Part shown: positions 1-5,147 of the stretch, piece after piece
Layout of the letters: each line of letters begins with the position of its first letter
How positions within the stretch are numbered: position 1 is the stretch's first letter
Assembly: GCA_029934775.1 (NCBI GenBank)
Contig: JAOZLO010000231.1
Coordinates: 1 to 5,264 of the forward strand
DNA length: 5,264 nt
Direction: 5' to 3'
Origin: Desulfocapsaceae bacterium
GTDB taxonomy: Bacteria; Desulfobacterota; Desulfobulbia; Desulfobulbales; Desulfocapsaceae
Notes under the pieces: generated by a model
Told to the model about the DNA's origin: nothing
What the model saw: only the letters and a program-made list of their open reading frames with translations
Databases searched by the model: none
Program-made: the position numbers and the translations under genes

Positions 1-1252
1 TGCTCGAAGCTGCAGCTCCGCCAATATGAAGTTCCCTGACAGAGAGTCCGCCATCTGTTTCCAGGAGTTCTATGACATGGCGGATAGCAAAGGCAGCACC
101 TTCCAGAACCGATCGAAAGAAATCATTCCGGTTATGTCCCAGTGTTACTCCAAAAAAAACTCCCCGGGCGTAGGGGTTCCAGATGGGGGTCCTTTCTCCG
201 GCGATATACGGTAGAAATATCAACCCCTTGCTGCCGGGTGGAGACTGGACAGCTTGATCGGTTATCAGATCATAGACATTGAGCCCGGTAAAATCTGCAA
301 CTCCCTGCTCCATTTGACAGAAAGTATCACGGATCCATCTCAGTGATGAGCCTACTCCGTTAACGGCGCCAATATATTGCCAGCAGCCATCTATTATATG
401 AGTGCAGTTCATGAAACGGTGGTCAAATACCGGTTTTTTTATGGGGCCGGCAACACGTGCTGCTGTTCCCATGATGACAAAACACTCGCCTTCTTCTATG
501 ATTCCTGTCCCGATTGAGGCACCTATAGTGTCCATACAACCTGCAATTACAGGGGTTCCCGATTTTAAACCGGTAAGCTGTGCAACCTCTTCAGTTATAG
601 CCCCAACCACTTTGTCGGAAGGCTCCGGTCGAGGCAGTTTGTCTTCAGGAATATCGAGTAGTTGTAAGAAAGGGTCATGCCATTTTTTCTTTCGAATATC
701 GAACAACAGCGTTGTTGAAGCCCGTGAATGATCTATTGTGAATTCACCGGTGAGGCGGGCAACCAGATAACCACCTGGTACCATCAACTTGTATGCTGTT
801 GCAAATATTTCAGGTTCGTTGTGCTTTAACCATAGAATAGTAGGCAGCGAATAGGCCCCGGGGGCAACAGGATTACCTGTGATTTCAAAAACAGTATCTG
901 GCCCAAGAATCTCCCTGATACGGTCGACTTCTGGGAGAGCCCGCTGATCCCAGAGCATGATCGCAGGTCGTAGAGGCCGGCCCTTACGGTCAACGGCAAT
1001 AAGCCCATTTGTGCAACCGGTACCAATTGCTATGATTTCATCCGCTGGTATGTCAGCAATGGCGGATCTGATGGCTTTAACGGTTGCCTGCCACCAGGCT
1101 TCAGCGTCGTGTTCTGCCTGACCGGGTACGGTGCTGATCATTTTATACTCACCGTATCCCGAGCCGACAAGCTTACCATCCAGGGTGAAAACGCCTGCTT
1201 TAGATCCTGTCCCTCCTATATCAATGCCGAGTAAATAGGATTTTTGTGTCAT
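1..1252 (-). CDS. FGGY-family carbohydrate kinase (xylulokinase-like), partial, C-terminus missing
   Basis: This cytoplasmic enzyme is expected to transfer phosphate from ATP to a sugar, most likely the ketose made by the isomerase encoded upstream. I translated 417 uninterrupted codons from the ATG at 1252; the gene runs off the left edge. The N-terminus carries the phosphate-binding pattern GIDIGGTGSK (residues 9-18). WDQRA lies at 101-105, and ITGNPVAPG (124-132) and LWLKHNEPEIF (140-150) align well with E. coli XylB from memory. The putative catalytic base is D241 in GCMDTIGASIG. LPYIAGERTP (347-356) and the second FGGY signature (364-384) follow. XylB is about 484 residues, so some 70-90 are missing. 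Two differences argue against a plain xylulokinase: the sugar-contacting GQMHG is GCTNG here (79-83), and the usual Lys of the first FGGY signature is T138. Substrate is therefore open; ribulose, fuculose or other ketoses are alternatives. The 8-T run at residues 365-367 is in frame. The gene is probably cotranscribed with the isomerase 102 bp upstream. Family assignment is firm, specificity is not. Confidence 0.92.
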   Translation of the reverse strand, partial: MTQKSYLLGIDIGGTGSKAGVFTLDGKLVGSGYGEYKMISTVPGQAEHDAEAWWQATVKAIRSAIADIPADEIIAIGTGCTNGLIAVDRKGRPLRPAIMLWDQRALPEVDRIREILGPDTVFEITGNPVAPGAYSLPTILWLKHNEPEIFATAYKLMVPGGYLVARLTGEFTIDHSRASTTLLFDIRKKKWHDPFLQLLDIPEDKLPRPEPSDKVVGAITEEVAQLTGLKSGTPVIAGCMDTIGASIGTGIIEEGECFVIMGTAARVAGPIKKPVFDHRFMNCTHIIDGCWQYIGAVNGVGSSLRWIRDTFCQMEQGVADFTGLNVYDLITDQAVQSPPGSKGLIFLPYIAGERTPIWNPYARGVFFGVTLGHNRNDFFRSVLEGAAFAIRHVIELLETDGGLSVRELHIGGAAASS

Positions 1253-1354
1253 GAGGTCTCTCTTCTCAGTTAATTAGAACATAATGCCCTGCGGGCAGGC
1301 ATAAGGGCGTAAAGGCTTAAAGGCCTGGGGCCAACATCCGTTGGGAGTTATTTA
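1253..1354 (-). other. Isomerase-kinase intergenic spacer with small hairpins
   Basis: This 102-bp gap separates the isomerase stop (TGA followed at once by TAA) from the kinase start. Read on the minus strand, it contains TGCCC-GCA-GGGCA (1285-1297), a five-base-pair stem with a tight loop, and the weaker pairing AGGC-CTTTAA-GCCT near 1313-1326. Neither is followed by a U-run, so neither looks like an intrinsic terminator. They could affect processing or stability of a shared transcript. A purine-rich GAAGAGAGA stretch just upstream of the kinase ATG can serve as its ribosome binding site. I see no small gene here. Confidence 0.3.
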
Positions 1355-2881
1355 TCAAGAATGTTCTCCAAAGATACGTACTCTAAAGCCCAGTTTTCTG
1401 CAGAGTGCAATCATCTCACCAAAGATGTCACCATAACTCAAGGCAATATGATTACTCATATATTGGGCCATAATAACATCTCTATTCACACCTAGATCAG
1501 CTGTCAGCAATGGCCATTGCGGTGTTGCTCCATTCCACCACTCACTACGGAGAGGTTCCGGGATCTCAACTATTTCGCCTCTGCCAATATCCATCCATAA
1601 TTCGCCGGCTGCAAGGAAACAACGGGCCCAGGTGATCTTTCCTGGACATCCGTAACCACTGAATGTACCGCCTGGAATTGGAAATTTCCTTCGTATCTGT
1701 CGGTACGAGTGAACCCCGGAGAGTGAATCAGGGTCCCTGTTATATGCATACGCTCCTCCGCTGCCCGAATTGCAGAGCATCCAGATGGTGCGGCCTTCGA
1801 ATTCGCTGCCCCATCGAGTATCATGCATAAAAACGGCATGATGCAGTCCTTTCGCTTTCAGGAGTCTTTTCATTAACTCAGCAGGAACAGCATTACCTTG
1901 ATCACCCTCGGTTGCACATGGTATTGTTTCACCATTGCTTTCAGGTCGACAAGTTGAATTCAGAAGCCCTTCAGCAAAATCTGATGGCGGACGAAGATTA
2001 AGAAGGCCAATCTGATATTGCCATCCCAGGCAATCCGCTTTGAACTCATCAATAAGATCAATTACGGTGAGATAATCCCTGAGTTGTTCTTTTGTATGCT
2101 CAAAATTGAAATCTTCGCTATCGGATCTTTTATCCCCCCAGTAGAACTTCACTCCCTTTGATTTTACAAATTCAAGAGCATCATTTATCCGTTTGTCAGT
2201 TATGAACTGTCCTCGATCAATGATCCAGGCCTGGTCAACTTTGTGTTCTGTGAATCCATATCTGGTCAATAAATGGGGCCCGAAGTAAGCGTTGATCATC
2301 CCCTGGGACGTATCTCCCAGCATCATCATCAAGATGCGACGCTTTTTGATTTCTGAGGCTACCGATTCTGCTGTTTCAATATTTTCTTTCGTAAGCGGGG
2401 CATCAGAAGAAACACCCTTTGAACTATAGATTATGTTTCCGGTTGTACACCACTGTTCAAGGCGTTGCATGAAAACAGGATCAGTTGCCCAATCGTCTGC
2501 ATCTGTCCAGATGCGACTATGGTCTCTGCCGACGCTTGTCAGACATGCACTGGTGTTCATGAGGCCTACAAGGCCTGGCCATTCACGCTTATAATTGCTT
2601 GCCAGCAGCAGGGGATTTTCTTTTCCTACGGTTCCATCGACAGTGTGTGCTCCCCAGACCCAGTGGCAATGGATACCAATCATCGGGTCATCAATAGGTC
2701 CCAGTAGTTCAATACTTTTATGTGGACGGTCTATAAAACCTTCTACTCTATAAGGTGAAAACCCAAGATGTTTCAGAGCATTTTCAAGCTGGTGTGTGGA
2801 TTCTTCTATCTGGGGCTGAGCTAACTCGTTAGGCAATGCGACGTATTCACCCGGCCAATAGATTGCGACTCTTTTTTTCAT
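1355..2881 (-). CDS. L-fucose/L-arabinose isomerase superfamily protein (FucI-like), 508 aa
   Basis: This is a predicted cytoplasmic, metal-dependent aldose-ketose isomerase supplying the ketose for the adjacent kinase. The strongest evidence is the region 306-331, where LLNST and ATEGDQGNAV align with E. coli FucI ILNSS and ATENDSLNGV. The known FucI metal ligands E337, D361 and H528 have likely counterparts at E325 (ATEGD), D354 (HDTRW) and H478 (SNH). Other matching segments are GDTSQGM (189-195) for the FucI GGVSMG turn and GGTFSGYGCPGKITWAR (404-420) for the GGG...FTMTR segment. At 508 residues it is clearly shorter than FucI (591), and the N-terminal third is divergent, so it belongs to a distinct subfamily and the substrate should not be assumed to be fucose or arabinose. 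The start is well supported: GGTGGAGG lies six bases before the ATG. It is the first gene of the minus-strand operon, divergent from the TRAP operon. Family is confident, substrate unknown. Confidence 0.87.
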   Translation of the reverse strand: MKKRVAIYWPGEYVALPNELAQPQIEESTHQLENALKHLGFSPYRVEGFIDRPHKSIELLGPIDDPMIGIHCHWVWGAHTVDGTVGKENPLLLASNYKREWPGLVGLMNTSACLTSVGRDHSRIWTDADDWATDPVFMQRLEQWCTTGNIIYSSKGVSSDAPLTKENIETAESVASEIKKRRILMMMLGDTSQGMINAYFGPHLLTRYGFTEHKVDQAWIIDRGQFITDKRINDALEFVKSKGVKFYWGDKRSDSEDFNFEHTKEQLRDYLTVIDLIDEFKADCLGWQYQIGLLNLRPPSDFAEGLLNSTCRPESNGETIPCATEGDQGNAVPAELMKRLLKAKGLHHAVFMHDTRWGSEFEGRTIWMLCNSGSGGAYAYNRDPDSLSGVHSYRQIRRKFPIPGGTFSGYGCPGKITWARCFLAAGELWMDIGRGEIVEIPEPLRSEWWNGATPQWPLLTADLGVNRDVIMAQYMSNHIALSYGDIFGEMIALCRKLGFRVRIFGEHS

Positions 2882-2906
2882 AAAAAACCTCCACCATTTA
2901 TATGTT

Positions 2907-2921
2907 TTGCTATAAAAGCAA
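2907..2921. repeat. TTGC-N7-GCAA element, copy near the isomerase start
   Basis: TTGCTATAAAAGCAA is an inverted repeat with four-base arms. It matches TTGCAATAAAAGCAA at 2961-2975 in 14 of 15 positions, starting 54 bp away. The shared core ATAAAAGCAA recurs at 3096-3105. Here it lies in the probable 5' leader of the isomerase transcript, so it could be an operator or only an AT-rich coincidence. The core is present three times in about 200 bp. Confidence 0.4.
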
Positions 2922-2931
2922 CCAGGAATAA

Positions 2932-2946
2932 AAAAACGTTTTTCTA
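2932..2946. promoter_or_regulatory. Putative operator, left arm (AAAAACGTTTTT palindrome)
   Basis: AAAAACGTTTTT (2932-2943) is a perfect 12-bp palindrome centred on CG. With the following CTA it forms a 15-nt sequence found again at 3174-3188. A CG-centred palindrome with A/T arms is the usual form of operators bound by LacI/GalR-family regulators; this is family knowledge, and the identity of the binder is inferred. It sits about 40-50 bp upstream of the isomerase ATG, at or next to the start site predicted for the minus-strand promoter, where a repressor would block transcription. Confidence 0.55.
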
Positions 2947-2948
2947 CA

Positions 2949-2975
2949 ATTAAATTTTTATTGCAATAAAAGCAA
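2949..2975 (-). promoter_or_regulatory. Candidate promoter for the isomerase-kinase operon
   Basis: On the minus strand, TTGCTT (2975-2970) is followed after 15 bases by TTTAAT (2954-2949), which differs from TATAAT at one position. The spacing is shorter than the preferred 17, so the call is weak. Transcription would start near 2942, inside the left CG palindrome, giving a leader of about 60 nt. That mirrors the arrangement in the opposite arm and is the main reason to favour it over other AT-rich possibilities. Confidence 0.33.
2956..2971. repeat. 16-bp perfect palindrome TTTTATTGCAATAAAA
   Basis: The two halves are exact reverse complements centred between 2963 and 2964. It overlaps the first 18-nt repeat copy and the candidate minus-strand promoter. 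Ten of its bases recur as TTTATTGCAA at 3163-3172, right at the predicted dctP transcription start. It may be a binding site for a second regulator, distinct from the CG-centred palindromes. Confidence 0.45.
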
Positions 2976-2982
2976 GATGTTT
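2965..2982 (+). repeat. 18-nt direct repeat, copy 1
   Basis: AATAAAAGCAAGATGTTT is repeated exactly at 3095-3112, offset by 130 bp. It overlaps the candidate minus-strand -35 region. The inner AAAGCAAG is also present reversed at 3031-3038 as CTTGCTTT. An 18-nt exact match outside coding sequence in such a short region suggests a shared protein-binding site or a local duplication. Confidence 0.6.
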
Positions 2983-3094
2983 TTTTTGAGACTTCCCGGG
3001 TGCTGTCCCCGTATTTTATTGTATGAAAAGCTTGCTTTGGATAACATTACGTATAAAAACAGTTATATACTAGGTCTTTTTGTCAATTTCGGAG

Positions 3095-3112
3095 AATAAA
3101 AGCAAGATGTTT
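3095..3112 (+). repeat. 18-nt direct repeat, copy 2
   Basis: This is the exact second copy of AATAAAAGCAAGATGTTT. It ends 17 bp upstream of the dctP -35 box, roughly 53-70 bp before the predicted start site, which is a typical activator position. Unlike copy 1 it lacks the upstream TTGC arm, having GGAG instead, so only the right half-site and the flanking GATGTTT are conserved. Confidence 0.6.
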
Positions 3113-3129
3113 CTTTTTTGTTTCATCCC

Positions 3130-3158
3130 TTGACAAATATAAAAAGTTCCTTTACTAT
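3130..3158 (+). promoter_or_regulatory. Sigma70-type promoter for the TRAP operon
   Basis: A perfect TTGACA -35 box (3130-3135) is followed after exactly 17 bases by TACTAT (3153-3158), a four-of-six match to TATAAT. Transcription should start near 3165. This is the best consensus promoter I found in the region. It lies about 225 nt upstream of the dctP ATG, and the right CG palindrome begins only about 7 nt after the predicted start. Confidence 0.65.
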
Positions 3159-3171
3159 CACATTTATTGCA

Positions 3172-3187
3172 AGAAAAACGTTTTTCT
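3172..3187. promoter_or_regulatory. Putative operator, right arm (AGAAAAACGTTTTTCT palindrome)
   Basis: This is a perfect 16-bp palindrome centred on CG at 3179-3180. The core with CTA matches the left-arm element for 15 nt. It covers about +7 to +22 of the predicted TRAP transcript, a classic repressor position. The CG centre and A/T-rich arms fit a LacI/GalR-family operator. The centre-to-centre distance to the left palindrome is 242 bp, close to 23 turns of B-DNA, which would allow a repression loop; that is inference. Confidence 0.62.
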
Positions 3188-3267
3188 ATGCAGCCGAATG
3201 GGCTCCGGGGAAGCAGCTCTGTATGAATAAAATTAAGTGGCTGGAAGTATCTTCATTAATCAGTTGG

Positions 3268-3329
3268 AAAGGAGGTGGATGCAATTCTTTAGCAGTGCAT
3301 GGAAGTGGGAATCGATATTATTATTATGA
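3268..3329 (+). CDS. Possible leader peptide ORF, 16 codons, with a strong Shine-Dalgarno
   Basis: AAAGGAGGTGG (3268-3278) is nearly a full complement of the 16S rRNA 3' end and is followed directly by ATG at 3279. The ORF reads MQFFSSAWKWESILLL and stops at 3327-3329. Its stop overlaps a second ATG (3326, ATGA arrangement) that opens a 28-codon frame ending at 3412, past the dctP start. GGAGG is only three bases from the ATG, closer than ideal, so translation is uncertain. If translated, these ORFs would carry ribosomes across the dctP ribosome binding site and could regulate it. I do not recognise the peptide; it could equally be non-coding leader sequence. Confidence 0.3.
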
Positions 3330-3389
3330 TGCAGTTCTACGATTTACAGCTTATTACTGTTCGTGGTATTTTAAAAAAGGAGGCAGCAG

Positions 3390-4421
3390 ATGTCACAAAA
3401 AATGAAAGTTGAACGGAAAATAACTCTAAGGTCACTGGTTGCGATTGTTCTATTTGCAATGATATTCTCGATCGCAAATGCGAGTGCTGCAGAACAGCCA
3501 AAAGTAAAGTGGAAAATTTCGCACACGTTGAACCCGGCTTCAGTTTATCATCAGGCTGCATTAAAGTTTAAGGAGTACGTGGAAGACAAGACAGGTGGAA
3601 ATTTCACCATAACTATTCACCATTCCGGAACGTTGGGTTGGGAACGAGAAGTTCTCGAAGCAATGCAGTTAGGGACTATTGAGGCAACGATACCATCTTT
3701 AGGACCATTCGCTGTATTTGTTCCCTCATATAATGTTTTCAATCTGCCTTTTACATTTCAAGGGCCGGATCATATGCTCGCTGCCTATCAGAGCCCGGTT
3801 ATGGATAAACTCAAAGCTGCGGCCAGCGATAATGGATTTATTGTAGCTGAGCACTTTCTTCCTACTTTCAGGTATCCACTGTATAAAGGTCATCCAATAA
3901 AAACTCCTGGGGATTTTAAAGGGCTTAAATTCCGGACAATGGGAGTTCCGGCGCATATTGACACCTATAAAGCACTTGGTGCAAACGTTACTTCTATGGC
4001 TTTTAAGGAAGTTTACGGGGCATTACAGATGGGTACAATTGACGGAGTAGAGAATTATTATAACAATCTCTATACAATGAAATTTCAAGAGCAGACAAAA
4101 TATATCTCGAATCTGCCGATCTTGAATAATGCGGCAGCGTTTGTTTTCAGCAAGATTGCCTTTGATAAGCTGCCTGAAAATTATAAGACAATATTGATGG
4201 ATGGAGTTAAGGTTGGTTGTGATTATGGCAATAAAATTGCCATTGCTGAAGAAGAGAAGGCTTTGGCTGCAATGCAGAAAGAGGGAATTGTCAAGGTATT
4301 TGTCGATGATTTCGGACCGTTTATAGAAAAGTCAGAGCCTGTTTCCAAGAAGTATCTCCAGGAGATGGAACCTTGGGTAGCTGAGGTGAGAAAGGAAATT
4401 ATGGATCTAGCAAAAAAATAG
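3390..4421 (+). CDS. dctP: TRAP transporter periplasmic substrate-binding protein, DctP family
   Basis: This protein captures the substrate in the periplasm and delivers it to the DctQM membrane complex of a tripartite ATP-independent periplasmic transporter. The 343-residue length is typical for the family. Residues 1 to about 34 form a Sec signal peptide: a basic N-region (KVERK), a hydrophobic core (LVAIVLFAMIFSI) and an ANASAA cleavage region. The mature protein shows family hallmarks: KISHTLNPASVYHQAALKF near 42-60, R161 in TFRYP, IKTPGDFKGLKFRTM (170-184) with R182 in place of the arginine that usually grips the substrate carboxylate, AFKEVYGALQMGTIDGVEN (204-222), and the helix-rich C-terminus. 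The start is set by GGAGG six bases before the ATG; the internal Met5 lacks such a site. The gene follows a leader of about 225 nt and is separated from dctQ by a hairpin. R182 suggests an acidic group on the ligand, but ligand identity cannot be read from sequence. Confidence 0.97.
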   Translation: MSQKMKVERKITLRSLVAIVLFAMIFSIANASAAEQPKVKWKISHTLNPASVYHQAALKFKEYVEDKTGGNFTITIHHSGTLGWEREVLEAMQLGTIEATIPSLGPFAVFVPSYNVFNLPFTFQGPDHMLAAYQSPVMDKLKAAASDNGFIVAEHFLPTFRYPLYKGHPIKTPGDFKGLKFRTMGVPAHIDTYKALGANVTSMAFKEVYGALQMGTIDGVENYYNNLYTMKFQEQTKYISNLPILNNAAAFVFSKIAFDKLPENYKTILMDGVKVGCDYGNKIAIAEEEKALAAMQKEGIVKVFVDDFGPFIEKSEPVSKKYLQEMEPWVAEVRKEIMDLAKK

Positions 4422-4528
4422 CCTATACAGCCCGGGTTTGTAGGCTGCAGGATGTTTTTGTAACCATCAAAGAGAGGCTGGATTGTATGACAGAGTTTCA
4501 GGAGTAAGATACTGACACTCTTGCGCGC
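4422..4528 (+). other. dctP-dctQ spacer, left part
   Basis: Directly after the dctP stop there is a weak pairing, GCCTA (4421-4425) with TAGGC (4441-4445), around a CCCGGG-containing loop. It is not followed by a convincing T-run. No gene was found. Together with the strong hairpin to its right it makes the dctP-dctQ gap 171 bp, long for a TRAP operon whose next junction overlaps. Confidence 0.3.
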
Positions 4529-4566
4529 TGTGCCTCCCTGTCCGCAAATGCAGACAGGGAGGCATA
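4529..4566 (+). terminator. Strong hairpin between dctP and dctQ (attenuator or mRNA-stabilising stem)
   Basis: TGCCTCCCTGTC (4531-4542) pairs perfectly with GACAGGGAGGCA (4553-4564), a 12-bp GC-rich stem that a G-T and a T-A pair extend to 14, around a 10-nt loop. The downstream sequence (AAATATCATTTAATT) has no clean T-run, so this is more likely a partial terminator or an RNA-stability stem than a full stop. Such an element would let the binding protein be made in excess of the permeases, a stoichiometry common in binding-protein transporters. dctQ starts 27 nt after the stem. Confidence 0.68.
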
Positions 4567-4592
4567 AATATCATTTAATTAGGGGAAGGTGA

Positions 4593-5147
4593 ATGTTTCA
4601 CCTGGTGAATACAATAGTTGACCGCATTGCCTGGTTTGCAGAGAAAATTGTGATTATCACTTTTGGTATCATGGTTTTGGCTGTACTGGCCAGTGTTTTC
4701 ACACGAAATATCAGTATTCCAGTTACCTGGCTGGAAGAGTTGGCAAGGTATATGCAAATCTGGTTTGTAGCCATTGGATTTGCACTCGCATTACGTAAAG
4801 GGATGCTTGCAGGGACCGAGGTAATAATTAAACTGTTACCGGAATCTATAAGTAACAGACTGATCATTGTCTGCAAATTGTTGATGTTGGTAATTTGTCT
4901 GCTTCTCCTCAATTCCAGTACTCCTCTCATCAACCATTTAATCAATACCGGGCAAAAATCGCCCAATATGCTGATTCCAATTGTCTGGGTCTACGGTGGT
5001 ATATATTTCAGTTTTATCCTGGCAGCTGTCTTCCTGGTGGCTTCCCTATATACAAATTTTCATGGTCAAAGAGATGAGCTGGATAAAACCTTTCTTCTGG
5101 ATGCTGTACACAGCCTGGATCCTCATAAACAAGAGAGAGAGAAATGA
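4593..5147 (+). CDS. dctQ: TRAP transporter small permease, DctQ family
   Basis: This is the four-helix inner-membrane subunit that pairs with DctM. The 184 residues show four hydrophobic segments at about 15-37, 54-70, 88-108 and 126-152. The family motif is clear between helices 1 and 2: WLEELARYMQIWFVAIGFALALRKG, residues 46-70 in pieces WLEELARY and IGFALALRKG, followed by TEVIIKLLP (75-83). The histidine often found after this glycine in DctQ proteins is absent (MLAG instead). A charged tail after residue 157 is cytoplasmic by the usual topology. AGGGGAAGGTGA immediately upstream supports the ATG at 4593. The stop codon overlaps the dctM start, so the two permeases should be translationally coupled. 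Family is firm; the protein itself gives no substrate information. Confidence 0.95.
   Translation: MFHLVNTIVDRIAWFAEKIVIITFGIMVLAVLASVFTRNISIPVTWLEELARYMQIWFVAIGFALALRKGMLAGTEVIIKLLPESISNRLIIVCKLLMLVICLLLLNSSTPLINHLINTGQKSPNMLIPIVWVYGGIYFSFILAAVFLVASLYTNFHGQRDELDKTFLLDAVHSLDPHKQEREK

Larger units (their letters stand above)
2882..3389. promoter_or_regulatory. Divergent intergenic control region
   Basis: This AT-rich 508-bp region separates the isomerase and dctP start codons and has no convincing large gene. From left to right it holds the isomerase ribosome binding site, a TTGC-N7-GCAA element, a CG-centred palindrome, a second palindrome overlapping the first copy of an 18-nt repeat, a middle part with AAAGC-TT-GCTTT (3027-3038), the second 18-nt copy, the dctP promoter, a second CG-centred palindrome, and a long leader with a short ORF. 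Because the repeated elements occur in both arms, I infer shared regulation of the two operons. No regulator gene is in the window. Confidence 0.75.

Noticed and set aside
150..160. Possible frameshift at the 8-base homopolymer in the kinase
   Set aside because: The frame continues correctly through the run into the second FGGY signature on both sides (GVFFGVTLGH), so the length is right.
402..731. 109-codon plus-strand frame inside the kinase gene
   Set aside because: It lies antisense to a well-conserved FGGY kinase, is serine/proline rich as expected for an antisense reading, and resembles no protein family.
3062..3086. Minus-strand TTGACA (3086-3081) with TATAAC (3067-3062) as a promoter
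   Set aside because: The spacer is only 13 bp, too short for a sigma70 promoter, despite good boxes. It would also give the isomerase a leader of about 170 nt.
2907..3112. CRISPR-like array
   Set aside because: The repeats are few, short and unevenly spaced (54 and 130 bp), with no spacer structure and no cas genes.
3165..3389. Known riboswitch or T-box in the dctP leader
   Set aside because: I found no recognisable conserved riboswitch core or extended helices; only short weak pairings such as GCT-N7-AGC near 3202 were visible. A covariance-model search (Infernal against Rfam) would be decisive.
3118..3405. 95-codon plus-strand open frame across the promoter and dctP leader
   Set aside because: It starts upstream of the predicted transcription start, has no ribosome binding site, has low-complexity composition (YYYY, KK) and overlaps the dctP start; no family is recognisable.
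4421..4445. Intrinsic terminator right after dctP (GCCTA/TAGGC)
   Set aside because: The stem is only five pairs, or seven with a bulge, and no T-run follows; the stronger hairpin at 4529-4566 is a better candidate for an expression element.
4598..4966. 122-codon minus-strand frame opposite dctQ
   Set aside because: It is antisense to a clear DctQ; its apparent hydrophobicity follows from the complementary codons and there is no ribosome binding site.
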